A stretch of DNA of 64,000 nucleotides from Trichomonas vaginalis G3 (Eukaryota > Parabasalia > Trichomonadida > Trichomonadidae). The stretch covers positions 14,520,392 through 14,584,391 of the forward strand of contig NC_067203.1 of assembly GCF_026262505.1 (NCBI RefSeq), in the 5' to 3' direction. This document shows, in pieces, positions 30,794-39,877 of this stretch. The notes under the pieces are model-generated. The model had not been told where the DNA came from. It worked only from the letters and a program-made list of their open reading frames with translations, and searched no databases. The translations under genes were made by a program, and so were the position numbers. Each line of letters begins with the position of its first letter. Position 1 is the stretch's first letter.

Positions 30794-31063
30794 TTATTTG
30801 TATGCCTTTTCGATTTGCTCGATTCCTTCATGAGCCTGAGATTTTGGATCTTCCTTAGCAAGACGAATCGCCTTCTCTAATTTCATGTACTGAAGTGATT
30901 TCTGAAGTAAAGTAATTAAAGCGTTAGGTGGAATTTGAGAGCCGGAAATATTTGTTGAATCTGCGAGAGATTCGGACTCGAAAATGAATGCCGAATGAAC
31001 AAAGCCATTTTCCTGGAGATATCTGTAAACTAAATAATTCATCTCATCCTGAGAAATAGACAT
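30794..31063 (-). CDS. LisH-domain protein like the N-terminus of TBL1/TBLR1, without WD40 repeats
   Basis: Only 89 residues. [29 protein letters not shown] is a LisH motif, followed by [31 protein letters not shown]. This matches the N-terminal dimerisation/tetramerisation domain of TBL1/TBLR1/Sif2 nearly residue for residue ('[24 protein letters not shown]... [26 protein letters not shown]'). In those corepressor subunits about 400 residues of WD40 propeller follow; here the frame ends after a short helix ([11 protein letters not shown]). It may be a standalone oligomerisation module or belong to a small LisH family such as FOP/FOR20-like centrosomal proteins. AAAAGTGACA lies 20 nt before the ATG. 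Confidence 0.8.
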   Translation of the reverse strand: [89 protein letters not shown]

Positions 31064-31082
31064 GTCGCTTTGTTTATTTGTT

Positions 31083-31092
31083 TGTCACTTTT
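31083..31092 (-). promoter_or_regulatory. AAAAGTGACA promoter-proximal motif
   Basis: In the sense of the LisH gene it reads GAAAAGTGACAAACAAATAAAC, ending 20 nt before ATG 31063. It is the same motif and orientation as at the TRAPPC2L and glycosyltransferase starts. Confidence 0.45.
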
Positions 31093-31500
31093 CATATGAA
31101 TCAAGAGATTTTGAAGTTTTACCTTTAACACGATACTACCAATAAGAGCATTTTCAATAATTTGCTAATCATAGCCTCTAAGAAGAAAAATCATTTTGAT
31201 TCTGCGCTATTTTTAAACATAAAGGGGTATTTATGCAAATACATATAGACAATGCCTGTTATAAACTCTAGGCCCATTGCAATGCATGAGAGCAAATGAT
31301 TTCATATACAGATATTCCAAATCAATACCCAAAATACCATATATACAGATATATAAAACTTACTCTTCATATCTCAGTGATGCTATTTATACCACATATC
31401 AAATATTTGAAATCTGCTTTACTAACACAGGTTTGAGAGATTCACTACGGTCAAAAGTGAATTTTTTTTGATACTTCCGTTTAATTTTTCAGTTTTCTAA
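31093..31500. other. Intergenic between LisH gene and small plus-strand gene
   Basis: AT-rich, with TATATACAGATAT-like repeats near 31305-31350. TTTTTCAGTTTTCTAA directly precedes the next ATG and also occurs near 25166, in the short divergent region by the coiled-coil gene at 24411-25154. Confidence 0.4.
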
Positions 31501-31710
31501 ATGAACTCTGAAGAAAAGAATGAACTACTCATGAATCTTCAGCGCTTTAGCTCTCACAGAGCCATAGAGATCGCAAATGGGAATTTAGAAAAGCTCAATC
31601 TCTTATTAGAAAGTTCAGTTAAATCAACACAGATTCGTGGGCTTATCGCTCAAAATCTGCAATACACAGCTGAGAATAACCAAAATCTCAGATATTCGAG
31701 TTCTTATTAA
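31501..31710 (+). CDS. Small helical protein, hypothetical
   Basis: 69 residues from ATG 31501 to a TAA in TAAA context. The middle (ELLMNLQRFSSHRAIEIANGNLEKLNLLLESSVKS) predicts two amphipathic helices, and the polar C-terminus ends in RYSSSY. The composition is balanced rather than AT-driven, and TTTTTCAGTTTTCTAA lies at the expected promoter distance, so it is probably real. No family recognised; small subunits of coiled-coil complexes look like this. Transcript evidence is needed to be certain. Confidence 0.5.
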   Translation: MNSEEKNELLMNLQRFSSHRAIEIANGNLEKLNLLLESSVKSTQIRGLIAQNLQYTAENNQNLRYSSSY

Positions 31711-32027
31711 ATTGATTATCATTTATTGCTACATGATACATTCATTTATAGCCAAATTAGTTGTTTTTGTTATGTAAACGTTTAGCCTTTACTAATTTTA
31801 TTACCATTTTTCTCAATACAATTCAGTTTATTATTTCCTACAATATTAAGCCAAACGTTCTCGCCTTCATATAATTTTATCTTGCACTTCGATAATACAA
31901 GTCATAATTAATATTATTTTCTAACGAAAAGACAAATTTTGAAAAATTTTGATCAAATTGATGAACAAATATATAGAAAGTTTATGAAAGAATAAAACAA
32001 AATGAAAGAATTGGTGAAATGACTGAA
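31711..32027. other. Intergenic, convergent 3' ends
   Basis: Just over 300 bp of AT-rich sequence with nothing recognised. Confidence 0.5.
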
Positions 32028-33293
32028 TTATCTGATGTGAACAACGTTTTCTTCAGGAATTACGCCTTTTTCTCCTTCGATATTCTCATAGACGTATTTT
32101 CCTTTTCTCTTATGAACAATTAAGAGCTCTCCAGCCTGGGCTTTGATCGTATCGTCAAGACCAAGATTTGTATTTACGACAATTGCGTATTTTGCGCCAA
32201 TTGGCATCACAATGTCTGAAGGAACGAATCCTTCTCCATTCTTGGTCTTGATGTAGCTCCATTCTGCAGTTAAATTATCGAAAATGTAAACTCTTTCTTC
32301 TTTAGCTACAGAAATCCCTTTTGAGTTATCCTGAGCCTTGAAATCTGCAGTACATACCCCGTATGATATCGGGAATGTCTTTGTATATTGGAATTTGAGA
32401 GCCGGAGGAATATTTAATCTTGAGTCGTTGAATGAGAATTTATGAGGCGTAAGTTTGATAGGAATATATGTTGTACGGACAATACCATTTTTGATGAAGA
32501 AATTAACAATATCTTGAGTCCAGAGATGCTCTACTTCCTCATCTTTTGGAATTCCGTCTAATGTAATAAGATTAGTAGTTGTAGGGGTAAAATTGCATAA
32601 AATCTTCTTGATTTGGGCACCACGTCTGATTTCTGCAATTTTTAGACGTCCAAGAGTACTAAAAACTGACTTCATATATTGTTGGTGAGCTTTGTAGAGC
32701 TGCTGGTATGCCTGCCTTAAAAGGAAGTTCTGTTTTCGGAATGCTTCACAAGCGTCTCTAAGTTCAGTGTCATTCTTTTGAGATGGGTTAGATTCGTAAT
32801 GTTTATACAGTTTTTCGAGTTTTTCTTGCTGTTGCAAGGTATATGCGTACGAATCTTTAAGAGCTATAAGACTGTTGGCCCTGTAACTGATAGCAAGCTG
32901 ATGATCGTTCAAAACTGATTTAATGTTATTTGCTACCGATTCATTGACAGCAGCTAGCTGATCAACAACATTCTTCTTAAGTCCTGATGAGAAATCGTCC
33001 AGGCGAAGTAAAACCTTCTTTAGTACGTCAAAATATGTAAGGAAGAATTGCGTTTGTGTTCCTGGGAAGCCAGGTGCAACAAAAAGCCGTTCATTAGCCT
33101 CTATATTCTTTATATTATTCTCGATATCCGTTTGACTTCCAGCAACTTTCGATATTTGTTTAACAATTTTAGAGTAATAGTGTACCATTGACGATATTTT
33201 CTTTGTGATCTTCTCGGAATACTCGAGCGCAGAATTAACATTTGTTTTTCCTTTTTCAAACTCTGCGTCTAGAGTATCAAATACCGCTTTCAT
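32028..33293 (-). CDS. F-BAR/BAR-type protein with two C-terminal SH3 domains
   Basis: 421 residues. The N-terminal ~230 form a helical bundle of BAR/F-BAR type (EYSEKITKKISSMVHYYSKIVKQI at about 25, then long helices up to KIAEIRRGAQIKKILCNF). After a linker there are two SH3 domains: about residues 312-366 (YGVCTADFKAQD...WSYIKTKNGEGFVPSDIV, with the G-F-V-P-S-D signature) and about 369-421 (YAIVVNTNLGLDD...GEKGVIPEENVVHI). The architecture matches membrane-curving adaptors that recruit actin regulators or dynamin during endocytosis; the role is inferred from architecture. No close named orthologue was assigned. The ATG at 33293 is first in frame and fits the BAR start. Confidence 0.8.
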   Translation of the reverse strand: MKAVFDTLDAEFEKGKTNVNSALEYSEKITKKISSMVHYYSKIVKQISKVAGSQTDIENNIKNIEANERLFVAPGFPGTQTQFFLTYFDVLKKVLLRLDDFSSGLKKNVVDQLAAVNESVANNIKSVLNDHQLAISYRANSLIALKDSYAYTLQQQEKLEKLYKHYESNPSQKNDTELRDACEAFRKQNFLLRQAYQQLYKAHQQYMKSVFSTLGRLKIAEIRRGAQIKKILCNFTPTTTNLITLDGIPKDEEVEHLWTQDIVNFFIKNGIVRTTYIPIKLTPHKFSFNDSRLNIPPALKFQYTKTFPISYGVCTADFKAQDNSKGISVAKEERVYIFDNLTAEWSYIKTKNGEGFVPSDIVMPIGAKYAIVVNTNLGLDDTIKAQAGELLIVHKRKGKYVYENIEGEKGVIPEENVVHIR

Positions 33294-34260
33294 TCAGAAT
33301 CTTAGATTTGAATTTTTTTTATTTTACACCAATTGAATTTTAAATTTTTGGAATATTAAATTGTATTATGAATTATCTTTATGCTCACTTTGCTTACAAA
33401 ATTTTATCCATTTCAATTTTGTAATATTTGAGATGACTTGTGTCCAGTCGATTTGATGTTGTTATTTTATTCAATCAATTTGTAACAGGCCGATTTTCTC
33501 GAGCGCACGAATTTTTGTCAGACAGTAATTGAATTACTGATTTTACGAAATTAAAATAGAACATTAGGGAATGATTATTCGAAAAATAAAAATTCAAATT
33601 GAGAGGATTATTTCTATGGAGTTTAAATCGTCGTTCAAAATTTATGTTATTATAAGGATCTACTACCAATGGTATTTGTAATTTACTTAGAAATAGGCTA
33701 AAAGAAGAGATATTTTCAATTTTTGGAATTTCATTTGCTATTATTCTAGCTTCTCGCAAGATAGATACTCTACATTTAAGAAGTTTAAACTATTGATGTC
33801 ATTCATTTGCTTCTAATGAAAGATTTAAGGGTAATAAATTTTCGATTTCATGGAATTTGAAGATTTTTGTTATTGCAACGCCTTAGTGGGCTATACACGA
33901 ACAGTTCTATCTATATGTCAAAATATGACCTTTTTTATTTTAACAACCCCAAATCAAATATGTGATTAAGACAAAATAGATATCCGAAAATCCTAAATCA
34001 TAGGATAATGTAACAACTTAACAATTCCAACAATATCAATATTCAAAACCAATTTGATGATAAAAATGAAAATGCAAAATGATTGATAGAGATTTAACAT
34101 TTTTTGTTAAAATCATCATATTTCATGTCTTGTTGAAAAATAAATTTTTCAATTTCATAATCAATTTTTTTTAAATTTTGCAATAAAAGTCCAAAAAAAG
34201 TAATTAAAGTATAACAAATAAATTACAAACATTTTATTATATACAAATACATATATATTT
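33294..34260. other. Intergenic with a possible coding remnant
   Basis: About 970 bp. On the minus strand at 33475-33789 an open frame of about 105 codons without an ATG has coding-like composition (contains REARIIANEIPKIENISSF). It could be the relic of a gene. No repeat boundaries or RNA were found. Confidence 0.4.
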
Positions 34261-37200
34261 CTAAACTTCATTCAATGCGGTAAGAGAAACGAGTTTACCG
34301 CACATATTTACTGTAATTTTTGATGCCAAAAACATTACTGATTCGACATCATTAAAATCTTTCTTTGAAGCAGCTTTAATTGATGCTCCAAGTAACATTC
34401 CACACTTACAATAAACTTTGTTGTAAGCGCATTTATCATCATTAGAATATTCATCTTTTCCTATTGCCAAGTTTGAATTCGCCATATTCGATCTAGAAAC
34501 TTGGAAAACAACAGGAGGTTTAGAAACACCAACCAAAACCATGTATCCAATTTTTCTTGGTGTCTTAAATTCGCATTCTTTAATACTCTTTATATCAGCT
34601 AATTGACATTTACAATTTATACAACAAATTGTCAAATCATATTTCTTATTTGTATCATTTGTTGTTGTATTAGGAGTATTATTAGTTAAAGGAGGAGCAA
34701 TTACTTCTGGATTACGAGGAGCGAAAGGAGAATAAGGAGGAGGAACTGGTTGAGGACGCTGCAAATAAGGATTGAATTGGTTATAGTTATAATAAGGATA
34801 ATAACCATTGATTGCTTGCGGTTGTTGTTGAGGAATGAATGGCTGGTTCTGTTGCATTGGATAGTTCTGTTGGTTATATAAATAAATCTGTGTGTTGTTT
34901 GATTGAGAAACATAATTTTGTTGTGGATTAAAAGCTTGTGAATTTGATGTATATCTCTGTTGAACATTTTGCTGAGAAACTGTTGTTTTTTGATGAGTTT
35001 CTGGAGTGATTCGTCGTGTTGTTGGTTGTTGAGGAAGCAAAGAAGGATTCGATGGAGGACGAGCAACAACAGTTGATGAAGAAATTTGATGAATTTGTGA
35101 TGGAGTAATATTGTGATCCTTTTTTATTTGTTCAAATTTTGTTTGTGGATCAGGATTAGTTATAGGAATAATTACAGATGATAATGGCTTGCTTTCTACT
35201 GGAGCAACAATGGTTAACGCATTCTCTTGTTTCACTTCACTTTTGACATTTTTAATTTCATTTTTGAAATGAATTATTTTTGGATCTATTTTAGGTTTTG
35301 TTTCAGCTTTAACAGGAGTTGTTTCTGCTTTGACATGTTTTGGTTCAACTTTAACTATTTTTGTTTCGGATTTTATGGGCTTAAATTCACTTTTTACAGG
35401 TGTTTCTGCTTTGACAATTTTTGTTTCAGTTTTGACTTCACTTTTTACAGGCGTGGTAGGTTTTATTGTTTCATTTTTAACATGTATTATTTTGGTTTCT
35501 GTTTTGACAGGTTTTGGTTCAGGTTTGACTTCACTTTTTACGGGCGTGACTGGCTTTATCGGTTTTGTTTCGGTTTTGACAGATTTGACATCACTTTTTG
35601 GAGGCATTTCAAGTTTTGCCACTCTATTTGAGTTTTTAACAGGAGGTTCAGCTTTTACAGGTGTTGAATTATTATTTTTCACAAATCTGAGAGGAATTTC
35701 TAATTTTTGAGGTTCTAGATCTTTTACGAAATTTGGAATTGAAGAAGGCATTTTTCCTTCCATGATTTCTCTTCTTATTTCAGGTCTTTCTAGTGAATCA
35801 ATGAAATCACTGTCAAAGAAAGCGTATTTGAAATCATCTTGAGCGAGCAATTCTTGGAAACCAAATGAAGTGGAAAGTTCCGCAAACCATGGAATATTTG
35901 TCAATGTCGGTAAATAAGAATTTCTAATTGTTTCAAGAGTTGTTGGAACATGATCCAAAGGATATGGTTTTGGTTTCTTTTCTGGAACCGATTGTTCAAT
36001 TTTTGGTTCATCCTCTTCTTCATCACCAATATATATTGGTTCATCACTGTCATCTGATGAAGAAACAAGATCAATCACATCAACAATACGTGATTCTTGT
36101 TCCCTTTCAGGTTCTGGACTTTCTTCAACATTTTGTTCAACCAATTCTTCATTTTCTTGATTATTATTGTTGTTATTGTTGTTTTCTTGTGTTGTTCCAA
36201 GAAGTGATTTACATAAATCATAGAATTTTCCAAAAATGTTCTTATTTTCTGTTTTTGGACTCTGTTTGTTTTCAACAGCAGTGTTTTGTTGATTGTATTT
36301 AGGTGGAGGAGGAGGAACTGGATGTTCTCTTACAATTGGTGTTGACATGTAAGGTGCTTGATTCGAACATGATCGAATTTGGTCGCTGATATACTGAGTA
36401 ACTATTGAATTTTGATTGAGAGGTTTTTGATCGTCAGATGATAGGAGGGAAGTTCCCTTTTGGTCGAGTGACTGATTCTGAGGTTTTTGGGTGTTGACAA
36501 GGGCTGATGGGATGTAATTCGGTGTTGACTGGTTGTAGTCTATTTCTTGCTTACCATCGAACATTGATTTCATCTTTTGTTGGAAGAGAATGAAATCATT
36601 AATTGCTTCATCAGCTGTTTTATAAGTTTGTTCAATGTTTCTCGTCATCCATGAAGGAAAGTCTCTTTGTGGATGCAATCTGTCCTCAAAAACAAAGAGA
36701 GCTCCGTAATCTTGGGAATGTCGAATTACTCTTCCAAGGACTTGGAACAAAGTTCTCATACCCTGACCGTTGTACCACAATTTACCATTATACTTTGGCC
36801 TGTTCTTGTTATTAAAAAGCCTTTTTTGTATAATTTCTTGTTCTTTTGACGGTGGATAAGGAATTCCAAAGCAAACAACGGCTCTTGCATGGTAGTCAGA
36901 GAAGTCTATACCTTCACCAATACTTCCTTTGCATATAGCGAATAAAACTGCCCTTCCTTTGCAATTTTTATAATCAGAAATAACTTTTTTCATGTCTTTT
37001 CCTTGTTCTTCGTTGAAGATCCATCTTTCCTTATATATCTGTTCTGCAATTCCGGCTTTTCTCCATACCTTCATCATCTTTTCTCTCACTGCATAACTTG
37101 GCATGAAGACTAAAACACCGCCATCAGTGTTTTTAACGATGCTCAGGACACCACGACCGAAATCTAATAATATTTGCTTACCCCTCTTCTCCATTTCATC

Positions 37201-38547
37201 AAAAAGTGAAGTCATTCTTCGACCATTTGTTCCAACGATCTGATAAAGCTTTACTTGGTCAGGTGAAATGACATGAGGAACCGAAGCTTTTATGGGAAAA
37301 GGTAAACCAAGTTCAGATTCAAAGGATTGTTGTGGACTTAAAGTACCTGATGCGAGAATTATGGATTTGGCTGATTTCCCAGCTTGTTCGAATACGACTG
37401 ATGGATCCAAACATGAGATCTCGAAGGATGATGCATTGATATTCTCTCCAGGAACAAAGATATAAACAAATGATTCTTGTTTTTGAGGAGTAATAAGTTT
37501 CAAGCATTTGCCTAGTTGACTAGCAAATGTTATCAACTCTGGTGGGTCGTAAAGTATCGAATTCGTTGGTGTTGCTACTTCCGGATTTGAATAATCGACA
37601 AAATCATGTCCAAGAGCCGAAACATCAGGTCCGATGATGTGAGAAAGGTTATGATATGCAATATGTGTCTTCCCTTCTACTTGTTTTCGTTTTAAATAAT
37701 ATTCCCATTGTTGTAACATGAATTCGAGGAAACTGTTGGTTAATTTGATCATATTATTGTATATTTTGACTCCGAAACGATCAGATTTTCGCTCAGCAAT
37801 TTGTTTTGCGCTGATATTGATTCGAGTTAAGAGTTCGAATGGCATTTTAAAGGTAGCAATGTTACGAGCTGCATTTTCAATGTTATGAGCTTCATCGAAT
37901 ATCAAAATCGAGTTTGTAAGAAACTCAGAAGAAAAGATTGTATCGAGATAATAATTGTAAGGACTAAAAATGATTTTTGCTGATGATTTTAAGTTTTTTG
38001 CAAGATAGTATGGACATGCAGCATGTCTTTTCCCGTATTGAAATAACTCTTCAAGATCAAATTTTGGTAAATCTCCTTCAATAGTGAGAGAGCGTGGAGC
38101 TTTTTCGACTTGTGCATGTACGAAATACGGACATTGCTCCTGTGTAACACCGTTGACTGTTTTTGGATGTGTCAAGATATAGCAGTTGATATCTGTATTT
38201 GGAGACTCTCTGACTTCATCATTAATGCATAAACGTTTTCTTGACGCAAGAACTGTCATTTGTACTTTATAAGGAAGTCTCTTATATTCGCTAATTACTT
38301 GTTTTAATTGAGTATGTGTACGACTTGTGTAGATAATAGAATCAAGTTTCGGATCAACATGTTGATATGCTAGAGAAGCACTCAAAAGTGCTAACGTTTT
38401 GCCTGTTCCAGTTGGAGATTCAATTAATGCGTTATGATTTGAAGCAATTCCTTTGATTGTCTTCTCCATAACGACTTCTTGAGACTTATATGGCTTCTCA
38501 TATGGAAATAAGACATCTATACCCATAATCTTTTGGGCATAAGCCAT
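34261..38547 (-). CDS. FANCJ/RTEL1-class Fe-S superfamily 2 DNA helicase with SUMO-site array and C-terminal zinc-type module
   Basis: 1,428 residues. The helicase core is at about 1-680: Walker A ESPTGTGKT (43-51), four Fe-S cysteines (C107, C122, C139, C178), DEAH box FDEAHNIE (217-224) and motif VI QVLGRVIRHSQDYGA near 605. IESPTGTGK, DLEELFQYGK...ACPYYLA and FDEAHNIENAAR favour FANCJ/BRIP1, with RTEL1 close behind. The family unwinds structured DNA (D-loops, G4) in crosslink repair and recombination. Next, an acidic low-complexity linker holds a SUMO-interacting motif (VIDLVSSSDD, about 820). A lysine/glutamate repeat region (about 962-1108) has 17 V/I/F-K-x-E sites. A Gln/Asn/Pro-rich stretch follows, then a cysteine module at about 1310-1400 (CCINC, CKCG). 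No breaks. A TCATA initiator-like sequence overlaps the ATG. Confidence 0.92.
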   Translation of the reverse strand: MAYAQKIMGIDVLFPYEKPYKSQEVVMEKTIKGIASNHNALIESPTGTGKTLALLSASLAYQHVDPKLDSIIYTSRTHTQLKQVISEYKRLPYKVQMTVLASRKRLCINDEVRESPNTDINCYILTHPKTVNGVTQEQCPYFVHAQVEKAPRSLTIEGDLPKFDLEELFQYGKRHAACPYYLAKNLKSSAKIIFSPYNYYLDTIFSSEFLTNSILIFDEAHNIENAARNIATFKMPFELLTRINISAKQIAERKSDRFGVKIYNNMIKLTNSFLEFMLQQWEYYLKRKQVEGKTHIAYHNLSHIIGPDVSALGHDFVDYSNPEVATPTNSILYDPPELITFASQLGKCLKLITPQKQESFVYIFVPGENINASSFEISCLDPSVVFEQAGKSAKSIILASGTLSPQQSFESELGLPFPIKASVPHVISPDQVKLYQIVGTNGRRMTSLFDEMEKRGKQILLDFGRGVLSIVKNTDGGVLVFMPSYAVREKMMKVWRKAGIAEQIYKERWIFNEEQGKDMKKVISDYKNCKGRAVLFAICKGSIGEGIDFSDYHARAVVCFGIPYPPSKEQEIIQKRLFNNKNRPKYNGKLWYNGQGMRTLFQVLGRVIRHSQDYGALFVFEDRLHPQRDFPSWMTRNIEQTYKTADEAINDFILFQQKMKSMFDGKQEIDYNQSTPNYIPSALVNTQKPQNQSLDQKGTSLLSSDDQKPLNQNSIVTQYISDQIRSCSNQAPYMSTPIVREHPVPPPPPKYNQQNTAVENKQSPKTENKNIFGKFYDLCKSLLGTTQENNNNNNNNQENEELVEQNVEESPEPEREQESRIVDVIDLVSSSDDSDEPIYIGDEEEDEPKIEQSVPEKKPKPYPLDHVPTTLETIRNSYLPTLTNIPWFAELSTSFGFQELLAQDDFKYAFFDSDFIDSLERPEIRREIMEGKMPSSIPNFVKDLEPQKLEIPLRFVKNNNSTPVKAEPPVKNSNRVAKLEMPPKSDVKSVKTETKPIKPVTPVKSEVKPEPKPVKTETKIIHVKNETIKPTTPVKSEVKTETKIVKAETPVKSEFKPIKSETKIVKVEPKHVKAETTPVKAETKPKIDPKIIHFKNEIKNVKSEVKQENALTIVAPVESKPLSSVIIPITNPDPQTKFEQIKKDHNITPSQIHQISSSTVVARPPSNPSLLPQQPTTRRITPETHQKTTVSQQNVQQRYTSNSQAFNPQQNYVSQSNNTQIYLYNQQNYPMQQNQPFIPQQQPQAINGYYPYYNYNQFNPYLQRPQPVPPPYSPFAPRNPEVIAPPLTNNTPNTTTNDTNKKYDLTICCINCKCQLADIKSIKECEFKTPRKIGYMVLVGVSKPPVVFQVSRSNMANSNLAIGKDEYSNDDKCAYNKVYCKCGMLLGASIKAASKKDFNDVESVMFLASKITVNMCGKLVSLTALNEV

Positions 38548-39271
38548 ATGATGCCTTTTTTACTCCGGAATTTGTGTCTGTTTATTAATTGCTTTCTGAA
38601 AGATCTGAATTATACAAGCTAAGTTAAGACCAATTTAATGTCATAATCTATTCAACTTGCTTATTTTTAATTTTCAATTAATCATCTCACTTAATATGGA
38701 CTGAATGTATCACATATATTATATCTATCTGGAAGATATTCAATTTTCTTCTTCTTCTTTTTTAAATAATAAATAAGATTTCATTTTGAAAATTGTGGAG
38801 TTCTTTAAATAGTTTTACATTTGGAAAGATATCATCTCATCATTCTAGGTATTTCCTTATGATGATTTGATCATAAAAATACATTTAGAAAAATATCAAT
38901 AATTTAATTCAAGATCGATAGCAGTTTTTTGTAAAATCTCACAGGCCGACAGAGATCAACCAGATATTTGAAACTAGGTCAGCAACATCTAATCATTTTA
39001 GACTGATCAATACATCTAGAGATAAAAGTCTTACTTGATCACTTTTATTTGTAATTATTGAAGCAGTATTTAGTATCAAATGTATTGTATATCTAGTGGT
39101 GTGTGAATTAAAGGATCATCACCACTTCATATTGAAGTCGTCAGTAGTTCCGAAGATCAAGAGCTCATGTTCCACTATTTTTTGTTCTGAAAACTGAACC
39201 TTCTTAATTTTCACTCTTTCAGTGTGGAAAATCAAATTTAATGTTTTTGCTTTGATATGATTTAAAAAAAA
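38548..39271. other. Intergenic between helicase gene and tRNA-Ile copy 2
   Basis: About 720 bp. A minus-strand stretch at about 39120-39235 reads coding-like (KIKKVQFSEQKIVEHELLIF) and ends at a stop, but has no start and is interrupted upstream. Otherwise AT-rich and featureless. Confidence 0.4.
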
Positions 39272-39345
39272 TATTTCGGGCGGGGCTTGAACCCGCGACC
39301 GTCTGCTTATAAGACAGATGTGCTAACCGACTGCACCACCGAAAC
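39272..39345 (-). tRNA. tRNA-Ile (anticodon UAU), copy 2
   Basis: A 74-nt cloverleaf with acceptor GTTTCGG/CCGAAAT (the first pair is a G-U wobble) and discriminator A. The anticodon stem is fully paired TCTGT/GCAGA with loop CTTATAA (UAU), and the T arm is GCGGG-TTCAAGC-CCCGC. A T-tract follows. It differs from copy 1 at seven positions, one pair of them compensatory in the T stem. Its better-paired anticodon and T stems suggest that this is the fully functional gene. Confidence 0.93.
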
Positions 39346-39493
39346 TTTCGAGAAAGTTGCAATAACTGATTTTAAGATAAATAATATGCACTTTTCCATT
39401 ATTTGAGAATGACTTTCAAATCAATAACGAGAGTCAGAAAGAATTTTAAGATCATTTCTAATATAACATATGAACTAATTAAAAGTTAAACAT
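39346..39493 (-). repeat. Duplicated 5' flank of tRNA-Ile, copy 2
   Basis: Inverted copy of 15493-15640 with four mismatches in about 147 bp. It ends at the same TGTTTAAC boundary. Confidence 0.85.
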
Positions 39494-39877
39494 ATTAAAT
39501 TTAAATAATGCCCTCAAAATCGGCCTTGGATTTTTTACGAATCTTTCTCGTCTTGGACCATTAAGTTAATAATGAGAGCCAAGATTTTGGCCATTATATG
39601 GAAAACACTTATTCTATTTCATATATGATGTTTTCGCGAAAATGTAAGTGTGGTCAAGATATTGATGTTCTCATTTAACGGCATCCATTATTAAATTAAT
39701 GTAATGATTTGGATTATTAGAATAAATATTCATCTTAAACAATGTATAATAACTTGAATACATTTTGTGGTTCAAAACAATTAATTTAACAAATGATACA
39801 TTTATTAAAACATACATATAGTTTAATACATAAATATAAATATAGAAAAAAATAATATTAATATCAATAAAATCTTG
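39494..39877. other. Intergenic downstream of dynein heavy chain
   Basis: AT-rich; no gene, RNA or repeat boundary recognised. Confidence 0.5.

Noticed and set aside
35227-35710. Long plus-strand open frames rich in Phe/Ser opposite the helicase
   Set aside because: They are complements of the Lys/Glu repeat region; repeat composition keeps the other frames open.
39120-39235. Coding-like frame downstream of tRNA copy 2
   Set aside because: Under 45 codons, no start, interrupted on its 5' side; not enough to call a gene.
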